The notes under the pieces: generated by a model
Databases searched by the model: none
What the model saw: the letters and a program-made list of their open reading frames with translations, nothing else
What the model was told of the DNA's origin: nothing
Assembly: GCA_028564675.1 (NCBI GenBank)
Contig: JAOVVO010000042.1
Span: 77,001-141,000, forward strand
Length of the DNA: 64,000 nt
Source of the DNA: Onchocerca lupi
Taxonomy: Eukaryota; Nematoda; Chromadorea; Rhabditida; Onchocercidae
Direction of reading: 5' to 3'
Shown: positions 36,691 through 48,940 of the stretch, one piece after another
How the letters are laid out: each line of letters starts with the position of its first letter
Position numbering within the stretch: position 1 is the stretch's first letter
Program-made: the position numbers and the translations under genes

Positions 36691-37441
36691 GAATTCAAAT
36701 ATAATATTTTTATTTTGCAGGCTATTAAAGCTAATTTTTTATTTCGATTGAATGAAATGTGTGGAATTCTTTAAAACTTTACAGGTATTCTCAGAGAAAT
36801 GTCAATATTATAGGGCCTTGACATTGCATTTGTAATGCACTCAGATGAATTTTGCTAGGATTTCTATATTATATGGCAATTAACGGGATCTATCCAAAAG
36901 TTATGATATCAGCTATTATGCATATCAAAAATTAAAAGTTTTTAATTATGAATGGCACAACTTTTGTTGGTAAAACCGAAATGTTTTATCAGATAATATG
37001 ATGTAATAATCAATAGTATGTATTTATAGAACTTTGCAATATTTCTCAGTCAAATGAATCATTTATATTTCATATTTCATCCCTTTATTCCCGTATCATC
37101 CGATCTATTTAAGTTTTATGTGCATTATTTAAAAAGTTTCAAATCATGTCAATTTTCTAGCATGTCGTAAGGAGTAAAGCTTGCATACATTGTTTAAAAT
37201 TGTAAATACTGTCCATCTCTTATCCTTTGTCCTGATAATAACCAAATTCTGTATAATAAATTTTAAATCACCTCTTATTACACGACTATGGATTATCAAT
37301 ATGAGAAGGAGCTTCAGCGATCATGGGATCAATATTGTGCAGAAGACACTCACTATGCACTCAATCAACCAAAAGTCACTCAACTCACTCGACAATCAAT
37401 ATCTTCCGATTCGGTCCAGTCCAACTATATTTAATCCATGT

Positions 37442-37474
37442 GGGGGGGAGAGGGAAGGGAGGAGAGGGGGAGGG
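37442..37474 (+). other. G-quadruplex-type purine tract
   Basis: Thirty-three bases of only G and A with runs of 7, 3, 3, 5 and 3 guanines separated by short A/GA linkers. This satisfies the usual G3+ four-run rule for a quadruplex. It stands out strongly in AT-rich surroundings. Confidence 0.8.
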
Positions 37475-38944
37475 TGACCATAACCAAGCGATTAACTGTA
37501 TTTTATCTTATAACGTAGGCGAAGGAATCACTCCTCCGCCAAACAATAAAATTTTTCTCACCCAAACTCGTCTCTGTCACGATACAAAAACTTGTCATGA
37601 CAACTTCTAAAGAGTTAATTTGGAAGTCGAGATTCGAAGTTGGTGGTCAGAGTTTTTAATATTGTTTGAAAAGTATTTGCACTATTTTTTTCCAGCTTAA
37701 TAAGTATCTAATAAAAGTAAATGTAATTTTATGACTGGTGTGAATACCACTAGACATTTGTTTCCGATTAGATAGTCGCAACAGATTTCTTAACAAGGAA
37801 AAATGAAACGAAGATATGGAATAAATCTGTCCTCTACATTTTTCTTTCTTCACAAAAGGCAATCTTCTAGAATTCAAAGAACTGAATATTTACAAATTGA
37901 GTTACAGAAGAAAAGAGAAGAATTTATGGAATATTTATAAAACTAAACAAATTCAAAAGTTCTTGTCGATATATTGCGAAATCACATATTCATTTTACGA
38001 ATTCTCACTTGAAGGAAACAAATTCCCGAAAATGCAAAGCAATGAGAAATGAAGAAATGTAATAATGTCTTCATTCCAAAACGAGTTGTTGAGACAAAGC
38101 ATAAACAAGAAATAAATTATGAAGCTGCGAAAATCCCAATGCAGCAGCATCCAAAAAGATCGCAATGCACTGCGGTAAATAGTTTTCTAACTCACCCGAC
38201 TCATCCGCACAACTCTTCTTTTTTCATTTTTCCCGAACTATCCCATTAATTCTCTTTCTGAAAAACTTTATAGCTTCAATAATTCAAGAAGTCTATAATT
38301 TAAGATTTGAAAGTTCCAAAACTTTCAGAACTTTGGGCTCTAATCTCTACATTCTGAAAACTTTCAAATCAAACAATTATTATTAAAAAAGAAACTTATC
38401 TATGGCAAATGCTCAAACAGTTTTTGTCATAGATAAATTTCTTCTTTTGTTGTCACAAAAAATTTATTTTCTTTCTGTTGAAAGAGTTATGAAGAATTAT
38501 TGAAGCAACAATAATGATATTTATTAACATGCAGGAGGATATAAATGCGTCACAACAAATTATAGGTATATAAATGAAGAACGGACGATGAATAATTTAG
38601 TCTAGCACTATTTTGTGATGAATTAATTTCCTTTCATAAGTAAAAACTTCGGAGAAATCTTTCCGCCATTAAGAACTTGTGGATAATTTTTAACAAAAAT
38701 GTGCGGGAAATTTATTAGCATTACCCAGTTCGTGACCTCGATGAATCTGACAGCTTCTGAAATATAGTGGACTTTTGTTTGGAAAAAACAGGCAAATGTC
38801 AAGTTGATCCTCTAAGAAGAAATATAACAAAAGTCTTCTATACTTCGAAAATATAAGGCATTGTTTGGATCACAATGTAGCATCTGCCGCTTTACTGTGG
38901 CGTTCATGTCTCATAGCTACTATGATTCGAAATCTGAATGCCGA

Positions 38945-39024
38945 AGTCGATGACTATGTATTACGTACTACGTATTTAAGTCGATGACTATGTATTACGT
39001 ACTACGATGTACTACGTATTTAAA
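38945..39024. repeat. tandem repeat with ACGTA palindromes
   Basis: AGTCGATGACTATGTATTAC is repeated at 38945 and 38979, each followed by GTACTACG...TACTACGTATTTAA variants. The second copy carries an extra ATGTACTACG. Confidence 0.8.
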
Positions 39025-40039
39025 TAATGTACTTCGAAAATATTATGCGGCACGAGTTCCATCGTTTTTTCATCTTCTTCATTTTTCTTTTTGCCTAGAA
39101 ATTTACTAGTATAGCATCAATACTTAATATTGAATTCAATTCAACCAAGGTGCATTGCAAATATCAGATCTGTCATAGAAATCCAGAATCTAATAATTTA
39201 AAATATCAATAATTTCACTGAATTGATCATCACGAATAAGGGGTGATAATGAATTAGTCAAAATAATGAATTAAATGGTTTTAAAATCCATTAAACTTAT
39301 TTTTTCCGAAATTTAACAGAGACAAATAACCCAAAAAGAATGGAGAAACCCTTGTTAAAATGTTTCTCGTTAAATTTGGGAGCAGGGTACTTACACCACC
39401 GATATTCGCAAAGTAGAATCATCGATAAACCAAACATAAACAAAATTGATAAGAATCCCAATACAATATATGAAATATGTAAAGTAAATAATGGTCCTGC
39501 AAATCATGCATGTACTGCATAATCTTCAGTTAATCATCCTTGCACTTGTCATGAATCAACTACTTCCGAATGTGTAAATTGATGCGCTTTTGCAGATAAT
39601 TTAGTATTCACATTTTCTCCTTACATCTATATAAACATTGAAATTTGGAAACTTTCAGTAAACAGACATAATTATTAACCTCGTAGCTGGAAATTTTTGA
39701 CTGTTTCATTAAGGACAGCTGTAAAATTTATGTGAATTGGTACTTCCGCACACACCGAACCAATGTCAACGGATAACATGATGGCGACAATCGACCGCCA
39801 ACTACATCCCATTTTCCTAACAATAATTAATTTTGCAATATCTGTATCTTATTTTCAATTTGTCAACGCATTCTTATTTTCTTAAAAAAAAATCATAAAA
39901 AGTAGCAAAAAGTTCGCAAATTTTATGGATTGAAATCAACATATAATCTTTAATTTACGGAATATAAAAAAAAATTAAAATCGAACATTTATTGGCATTT
40001 TTTTACAATATGTACAAAATAAATAAAAAGGACAGCGAA

Positions 40040-43000
40040 TCATCTTAAAATTCTCATTTCTAAAATGCCGCATTCATCCGCATGATAATCGATTTGGTCA
40101 AATGTAATCATCGGACGTGCTGCTGAAGGATCCCAGCTATCCTTTGACCATTCTTCAGGTGACGCACTTCCAAATATTCCGAATACAGCAGCACAAATTA
40201 GGAGAAAGGCTGCTAATATCAAAAACATCACTCGCCATTCATCAGAATTACTAAAATTACTAGAATCCATTAAAAAAGTTTCGGTAAAAAAAAAAAAAAG
40301 GAAGAAAAAGAAGAAAATAAAATGAGATCTTGTTCAAAATTCATAAGAGTGAGAAATGTGCAAATGCAGGGTAATCTTGCGGTTCCTTACACACAAATTA
40401 AATTAATTAAAAACAATATTAGCATTTCGATACCTTAAAACAATAACGCGCTGATATTTGAAGTGTCATTATAATCATATATCATTTCCAAAAAATCAGT
40501 ATTAATGATCTAATTCCTATATTTAAGATTAAAGAACCGACTTTTCTTCCACAAAAAAAACAGCGGTAGCAGCTGTGAAAAAAAATGCAAATCCAATAAA
40601 AAACCGAATATAGGAAATAATAAATTGCCCAAAAAAACGGCCCACTAATACCGCACTGCGATAAAACCCGTAAACAGAAAAAGTTAGAATACATAGAATC
40701 AAAGTGAATGCTGCCACAACACTGAAATTAAACAGTTTTGAATACTGTATAAAAAGGACAAATCGCTACAAAACTGTGGATAAATATTACTAAAAATAAT
40801 AAAATCAATAAGGAATAAAGCTGTTACAAGTTCCGATGTAAGCATTCGTAACGCAACTTATTGTACATGAATATGTCTATTTTCGAGCTATCAATTTATT
40901 TGAATTCCATTACCAGGACTTCAGAATTTATGAAACAAAATGCTAAACTCAATTTACAACCAGGGATTAAACAATTCAGGCACGTTATTACCAAGTTCTA
41001 ATCTTCAACAATGGATTTTGCAAAGTGAAGGCCATTTGATGAAGATGTATGAAAAAAATACAAAACTGAAATTACCTGTGATGAAATGTACCGCCAGGAG
41101 GAAATATTGCAAGAAAAATGAAAATCAATGAACAAATAATAAAAGAGATAATATTGAATGCCAGTATTGATATCCTCTCGGTAAAAAGCTTCGCTAAACG
41201 ATACCATAATCCATGAAGCTGCGTCATTATAAACTGGAAAGGAAAAGCAAACAACAAATTACCAAACATGATCTGTCATTTTAAAATCAATTTTGACAAA
41301 ATTCGTTGTTCTTTTTAATCAAATGATATAAGTTGCTAACAAATGATTGTTAATTGACGAAATCATCTGCTCCTTTAATATATAGGATATTAATTTCCAT
41401 ACCATAAACAAGAAAGGTACGGCAGCCAGAATTGCGGAATCAGTACGAGTTTCCCGAACAATCAGCAAGCAGTATAATGGTAAAAATTGAACAGCAACCG
41501 AAACTACAACAAAATACCCACAAGCGGTAATCCAAATAGCCCAAACCGGAAACGACATAATCAAAGGTCGACAAGGATTCTCGGCCAAAATTCGATTGTG
41601 CTCGGCCTATAAGAATTGACAACTTTTGGTAGAAACAATTTAAATCAGTTCTACTTCATTTAATAAGATTTATAAGGTCACCAACAATTGCAATTGTCAT
41701 TGACTTTTGGTGTTAAAGAGGAACGGTTCTGGGCATCAGTGTGACAAAAAGATAAGCATTTCAAGGATTCAAAAATAGGTTTCAGTACTGCTGCCCCCCA
41801 CAGATTCTCTTAGTCACTGAGAAATGATGAGTAATAATTTCTTGAATGCAATTTAAACCTTAATTTTTCCGGCCACTATTTTGTTCAGTTCCATTCCATT
41901 TACTGAAAAATGATATTGCGGTTTTTCGCGAAAAAATACTAGCCAAATCAACGCTAGTAAACAGGTTACTGTTGCATGTACGAGAAATGGTATTCGATAA
42001 TCACGAGCAAATATAAAAGACGAAATAGGCCAACTAAATAAAGGTGCCAGCTGTAAATTCATAGAAATTTTAATTAAAGGTGCCAGTTGTAAATTCATAA
42101 AAATTTTGTCGCTTAATGTAGAAAAACACTACATTCTTAAGGAAAGTATCTTAACGTCCCTTATTTATATTTTATACATATATATTATTGCTACCACTTG
42201 ACTGCCTGTTCAATCAAATAGTTTTTTTTCCCTTGTAACAACGCGATTGAATTACAAATGAGTAATCTTGAAAATTGTTAGAAATATCGGTATTCAAAAC
42301 ATCTTCTAAAAAAATTTCATCAACAGCAAGTTGCTCCTAATCCAAAATATATGGCGACTTTAACCGATAGAAGCGGCATTCTTCTTGATAAAATTTTTGG
42401 AAATATCTCTTGTCGAGCTTCATTACTACTTTTAAAACAAATATTTTGAATATTTCTAAAGAAAAAAGTTCGTTAAGATCCATAAAAATTGACCTGAATG
42501 AAACATGTGCAACAAATCAAAAATAGAAATTGTTGTTTGAGAGTTCCCCAATTTGCCGTCACCAAACCGATCATCGGAAAAACGCTAGAGAAGGCCAAAC
42601 CCTGGATAAATCGCATGCAAACTGTTAAATATCGGCCTGAACTACAAATAATTTTAAAATAAAAATTATGAATGACTTATGAACATCTACATTTTTAAAC
42701 TGACTCATAAAACACTGACTCACAACTTAAATTTCATGAAAAGTAAAATTGCGTGTGACACGTAAACATAATTACCGTATTTAATATGAGGTGTCATAGC
42801 AAGTAATAAAGTTGCTATAGCTGATACTATCATCATAAGAGCAAAAAATCGACGACTGCCAAACGACCGAAGAAACCAAGAAGTGAAGAAAGATCCGCAA
42901 AACATTCCAGTGCCGGGAGCAGTCCAAATCAGAAAGTGTTGCAATTTCTTTTCCACTGTTCTGTATGCGATATCTTCTCTTAAAAAACACATTTAAAATG

Positions 43001-46000
43001 AATCTATTTGTAAAACTAATCTTTAAATTCTTTAATTAAGCAAAATGTTATATTATTAAAGAACCTTTTAGTGAAGAGTGTTGAAACAAAACTCAGAGCG
43101 TTCTAATGTTGATTTGTTAAGCATGAACTGAAGATAGTCTACATTGTCAATTGGCCAAATTACTTCATTTAAATAATTCACTTTTTTGTCAGGTTACTTG
43201 TATTATAAAGGCAAAAGTTGAGCGAAACTTTTTACGTAGCCAAATTTATTTGAATTAAAATCAGACTGACATTTCGATTTGCTGTCTCGTTTTTCCACTA
43301 CCAACTTTCGAATTGTCATCCCATTTTAAAGATTTCCTGTCTTTATCGAATGGTAAGCCATTTTTATAGATTAGCTCTAGAAGAAAAATAATTCAAAACA
43401 TAAAAAAACATTCTGTGAAGAAAAAAAATTGAAGAAATACACTACGAATTTTTTCCAATGTGAAAATATTTTGGACAGTTTTTCAAAAAAGATTTGAAAA
43501 ATAATAAAATAAGCTAGAAACTTACCTTCGCTGTCTTTATGCTCGCGAAGGATTGAAGGATCTATAACATTCGATCCAGAAAGAAAGCTATAAAAATAAA
43601 ATGTTAGCTCAATTTAAAACAAACGATTTCAAAAATTTTACTTTTTCACTAATTTTTACAAACAGATTATGAAGAAATAAAAATATTCACCTAATTGTAG
43701 TAGTTCTTTCCTTATTTAGAATTGTATCTGAGAATAAATTCCTTGCAGCGAATGTTACATTATTTGCTAAAAAAAAAAAAAGAAAGAAAAAAGTATTTGA
43801 AGCTATAACATGAAAGAAAAAAGAAAAAAATGAAGACATTTTAACAACCACTTTTCTTAGAAATATGTTTCTTAATAGATGATAAAGAGTCGCACTGAAG
43901 TTTCATGAGCATTATGTTATAAAAAATACTTCCGTATGATTCATCAGTTTCACTGAAATTGAAATTTGCTGTTTCTAATATTTCGGCCAAATGTCTTTTT
44001 ATATTTGAGCTGTCCAAATTATTCTCGTCAGCAACGTTTTGTAAAAATCGTCCTGAAAAATAGGTGCCAGTTATCCATTATATTCTCATCAGCTGTTTCA
44101 GCTACAAATAAGAACAGTGAATTTTTTACACATCAATAGATTCCTTAATATAGTGATAGTAAAGAAAATTAAAATTCAGAAGATTACAATTACTGAAAAC
44201 GAGATATATACTTTTTTTTGTGGAAGTCAATTGTGTCAAATTTATTTGCTTCCATAGTTGAGTATCCTGCAAAACGTAAAACGATAAATATTTCATAAAA
44301 TAATTCGACAAAAAAAATTACTTCATGATGATAACATTATAATTTTGAGAAATTATTAACAGTGTTCATTCCACATTAATTTCTTAAAAACTAAGAAATA
44401 TGGGACAAAATTTTGAAAAATTGATAATTATTAAAAAAAAAAAAAGAAAAAAAATAATCTGCTTTAGCCACTTATTTTAAAATTTAAAGATATTAAACTT
44501 CTACTTGGACACAAAGATTTTGAAAATCAAAATTTTCAATATAATTCAGATGTCTAGAAGACTTACTAATCAAGCATCGAAATTATCATTTGGGAACTTT
44601 ATTTCAGATGAAAACTAAATCTGAGACTGCTTTGATATCATTAATATCCTTTAATTGAGGTACGTTAAATTTATCACTGAAAACCAAGCTTTTTCTTGAT
44701 AGACGCGGAATTAAAATATCGATATAGTTAGAAACTCATGCATTTAATATTCTTGAAGTATGCAAGTTATTATTCTGTAATAAGGAGTACAATAGTTTGA
44801 ATAGGATCTCCTAATAGCATTTCACTTTAAATAAAGCATGCCATTCATCAGTCAAACTTCATACTAATTTCTATCGACTATCTGAAGAATTAACGAAATA
44901 AAGTTTAATCTACTACAAAGAAATGAAAGAATAAATTTCAATATTAATTAAATAATGAAGAAAATGAAAACATAAAATGATAAAAAATTAACAACCTGAT
45001 AATCGTCATATATTACAGCAACACTATAGAGAATAATATTGGCGAATAAAATACTCAAACAAGCAATTAACAGTATCAAAATAAAATAGCGAATATTATT
45101 AACAAAACAACAATAGCTGAGCTGTCGAGATTTGGGCATTCGCTGAAATATATTCTCTGTCATTAGCAATATTTTCGGATGAAATTCTTCCGGAAGCACC
45201 GATCGCTAATGAATCAAAACGAAAGAATGAATATATTTTTCATAAAAAATGAACATTCCCAAAAAAATTCCATTTCTCTCTTAATTTCATTTGGGTTCAA
45301 TGAAAATGGTGGACGATTAAATGCCAAAGATTTCGAAAAATCAATTGACATAGGATAAATTTCTTAGTTTTAATTAATTAACAGAATTTATCAGTGGAGT
45401 GAAATGAGAAATACATTTCACTACAATTTCTTTAAAAAAAACTTCAAAATTGTGGCAATCTCATCTATTTCTCTCTTCCGAAGCTGAGCTTGAAAATCAA
45501 ACTTAAGATTTCCTCTGCATAAAGAAATGAAAGAATAAATTAAAATATCAATAAAATAATGAGGAAAATGATACTAATGTGCAAGCTGCTATTCTATTCT
45601 CAACAAAATTTCTTTTACCTCATAACATTTCGATAAAACTTTTTCACCTGCATTTCGTATACTGCAACACAAATGTATTTACATTAAAGACAACGTTTGA
45701 AAATTTTCTCGAAAAAAAAACAAATAAATAATTGAGTGCAACGAATAATCTAATAATTTGTGATATTAAAAAAAAAAAAAGATCAAAAAAATGTAAAATT
45801 ATTTCACTGCAACAACGAAAACTGGAATTTGCAATCTGCAAAATTTGTAATCTGCATTACAAATTTGCATTTTGAATTTGAATTTCGCGAAATTGAATCT
45901 GTAGTTTGCATTTTCGATAGTACAGTTTGGGAATGCTATATAAATGACACCTCTAATAGAAAGAGACCATCTAGAATGAACTAAAGGTGACAAAAGTGAT

Positions 46001-46855
46001 GGAATGAGAGAGAGCACCCATTACAATGGAAAGATTAATTATTTCGTAAAAACTCTTTAAAGAGAATTGCAATGAATGTCGCTGCATTGCATGACACCTG
46101 ACAGCTAAGAATTATCCACAAGACATCCTTAACTGTCCTGAACAGTGCCTGAGTACAGAAAAGGAAAATATCAGAGATGATCTTCTCTAGTGCATTTTAA
46201 CAAATTTTATTATCTCTATGAGTGGCATTAGAATATTTCAAAACGATTCAAGGGAATCACTAAGTGACTCGGTGTACAGATTGAAGTTATTTGATAACAT
46301 TAACTACCGCAATTGGATCACATTCTGGAATTCAGAAATCAACTAAACAACTATACAACTAGTTATTAAATTGCATTAATCAATATTATAACCGATGAGA
46401 AATTTAATTTGTACTGATCTACAGTATATTCTACAAAATTTATTTTTTTAATAAAACTTTAGCAAGACCTTATCCCTTGACTTTCACTGCAGATATTTAA
46501 ATACATTTTTAATTCACAGGTGGAAAAAGTGAAACAAACTACTATACTTTAATTAAAGCTTGATGGATAGAAAATGAATCAAATATGTCTTTAACTGATT
46601 GATTGATTTGTTTATATTGAAGTAATATTGATCAGATAGGAATGTTGCCAAATGATGAGTAAGAAGCAAATTGTATTCTACTGTGGGAGTCTAAATCAGT
46701 GAATTCATTCATTCTTAGCGTGAATTATTTCGAACTGTGGAGAAAAGATTCAAAATTATCAATAGCGCATCAGTAAATAGAATCAATAGTTCGCAAGTGA
46801 GATACAAACTAACCTGACAACTGGCATTCAAGATAAAAACATTTCCTCCCTTCGC
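40040..46855 (-). CDS. SLC17-like major facilitator anion transporter (5' end not found)
   Basis: Predicted multi-pass transporter of the SLC17/phosphate-permease type. Exons: 46814-46855, 44996-45205, 44212-44266, 43849-44052, 43691-43766, 43526-43587, 43302-43376, 42776-42976, 42494-42636, 41859-42050, 41403-41606, 41076-41272, 40542-40721 and 40040-40250. They join in phase to 683 residues. TM1 lies in exon 2 (RYFILILLIACLSILFANII). A lumenal loop of about 175 residues with N-L-T, N-F-S and N-V-T sequons follows. Then come the usual MFS features: FIWTAPGTGMFCGSFF, RFIQGLAFSSVFPMIG, FLVHATVTCLLALIWLVFF then REKPQYH, PVWAIWITACGYFVVVSVAV, and DEWRVMFLILAAFLLICAAVFGIFGSA near the end. The loop is much longer than in typical SLC17 proteins. 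The first visible exon has no start codon, so a further upstream exon is missing. Some junctions (43302/42976, 40542/40250) use weak sites. Confidence 0.82.
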
Positions 46856-47649
46856 CTGTAAAAACAAACGAAAACTTAATAAAAATTGACTCAAAATAAT
46901 TAGAAATAACGATAATCAAAAACAAATAGCTTATTAAAATGAGCACGCTTAGCGAGAGTTCGAAGAGAAAAACAAACGAAATAATGTATGCAAACATTAA
47001 GAACATTAAATGTGAAATTAAAAGAAAATATGAATTGAATTTTTAAAGAGAAAAGAATGAAGTAAAATAAGATCTCTTCTTACAAATCAATCGATTAATT
47101 ATCAAAGATAAATTTAATTAGATCTTCAAACAAATAAGGCGTGTTAAATCTAAAAGGTTTAAAATTCCTAAGAAAAATCATAAATATCTCATAAAATGTT
47201 GATTATTTAATTCCGAAAATGAATGAATAATACAGGGAAAAAATTTAGAAGCCATCCGCTAAAATCCGTACCAAATTATATTTACAATGCAATTAGTAAA
47301 GGATAGCATTCCATCTGCCAGACGATCCTCAACTGGCAGCGTAAAGAGAAACGAACTGTAAAATGCGACCAGGCAGTGTTTTACATTGAAATGTCGATGA
47401 TCGATTGATTGGGTGGAAGCACTCTGCCACACTACAACATTTCCACGAGGACAAGATGTTGCGCTGTCAAGTGACAGTCATCGAATAAAAGTACCGTTAA
47501 TGACAACATATGAAGGAAGTGTTATCATTAATCACGGATGGATGGGATTCGTCGATCATTGGTAATCCTGCATGTTCAATCTTTGCGGAAAAAATCGATC
47601 GCTACAAAGTTTGAAAACACACTATCTTCACGAACATTCTCAAGTGTGC
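46856..47649. other. upstream region of the transporter, no exon found
   Basis: It should contain the promoter or first exon of the transporter, but no ATG-bearing exon with matching phase is evident. The part from 47290 on is less AT-rich and may include the far 3' end of the CDK pseudogene. Confidence 0.4.
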
Positions 47650-48940
47650 GAAGGTCACACATTCTGTTACCCCATGACAGCACAGCAATCGAAATCATCG
47701 ATCATTGCAGCAGACTAATGCAGTGATCCAAACGAGATGCATTGATCTGCCGATACCTGCGTTTTGTAAATTTCCGAAGAATCCCATTTCATTTCACATG
47801 AAAGGATTTATTTCAATCGAAGTGAAAATATCACACAAAAATCAAGGACAAGATAACAGCACGAGAACAACATGCATGAATGATATAATAATCATTGCAT
47901 TCAAGAAAATAATTTAATTTCTTTCAGATTTTCACATCTTTAAATCTTGTTGAGCCTTGTCAAATCAAAATATTTATATTTTAAAAATGAAAAAAAAAAT
48001 ACAAATCACACTTCCTTAATATTACTTACTAGCACTTGGATAATACGCGTTAATTTTACATAGATACCGTTATTATTTTACTGGTTTCAGCATACATTGC
48101 CACTTGCTATCAGTTTAACAAACGCCCTTAGTAACGTAGGAGGTTCCAACTGGCCGAAGCGTTTTGGTACAAAAGCGACAGAAACCTACTGAAATCAGTA
48201 TTGCGTCAAGTGCAATAGCCTTGTATTAGCTGGATATATTGGCTTCGCCAATGATGTTATCATTTAGAACGAGAATATCAAATATGTTCGGACATCTAAT
48301 CCATCAGCGGTGAAGGAATCGCATGATGAACAGTAAAGTCCGACATCAACATTTCAAACAAAGTCCCATTGCCAACTGATAATCATCTCTTTTTTCTATC
48401 TTCTGATTAGACTACTATGATACAATTGGTATAGGAATTAACATTGGATTACAATTATGTAGGAAACCAAATAGCAATATAAAAAATAATTATTAAGATA
48501 ATAAGTTACAAGCCATCGTTCCATGAAAATATTTTTGGGTAGCTGTCTCAAATATTTTCTCAGATTGACAATACACAAGAATTCGAAAGACAAGTATACA
48601 TTTGATTCATCAAAAATTACTTCCTTAAGCTTAAAACATACAAGCAGAAATGCTAAAGCAAAAACAAAATCGATTATTAAATTTCTGTTACAAACAACAA
48701 AACAGAGATGCTTCACGTCTTGATATTTAAATAACAATAGAAATTCTTCATTCCTGCTCACTAATCTACAATATCTGGATAATCCAGTTCTCTCGTAAGT
48801 GATATTTCACGTAAAATAGCAGATTTAAGCGAATCGTCGGAAGCTGCATCGAAAAAATGCGTTTCAAAGTAACAAGTTTCCTGGTTGTCAGCTGCTTTGC
48901 AAATCAACCAAAACCACTTAAATCAATTAATACTTTTCGA
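47650..48940 (-). pseudogene. decayed CDK1-like kinase gene copy
   Basis: Minus-strand segments align in order with the intact cdk-1 just upstream. About 48870-48940 reads GFG*FAKQLTTRKLVTLKRIF, matching the glycine loop to VAMKKI. After a frameshift, about 48764-48860 reads DDSLKSAILREISLTRELDYPDIVD, matching the PSTAIRE helix. About 48515-48645 reads LKEVIFDESNVYLSFEFL and NLRKYLRQLP, matching the next exon after a TTTTAAG acceptor. Near 48240-48330, RFLHR*-type remnants of the HRD loop and an NDN/GEAN stretch replace DKN/LADFG. Near 48091-48145, remnants of WYRAPE and DIWS-GC appear. A weak IDQIF-like trace lies at 47650-47706. Stops, frameshifts and the lost donor after PDIVD make it non-functional. 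Introns are partly kept, so it is a genomic duplicate and not a retrocopy. Evidence is strong for 48.5-48.94 kb and weaker leftwards. Confidence 0.75.

Larger units (their letters stand above)
35292..40039. other. gene-poor, repeat-containing stretch
   Basis: No gene I can name. Separate entries cover the direct repeats near 36.0-36.7 kb, the G-rich tract at 37.44 kb and a tandem repeat at 38.95 kb. An open frame on - at 35691-35905 follows a good TTTATTTTAG acceptor and is discussed as a finding. The remainder is AT-rich non-coding sequence. Confidence 0.5.

Noticed and set aside
41319..41402. Transporter exon extended to 41337 with a GC donor
   Set aside because: A normal GT donor (ATG|GTATGG at 41403) in the right phase gives a better family fit, so the extra codons are intron.
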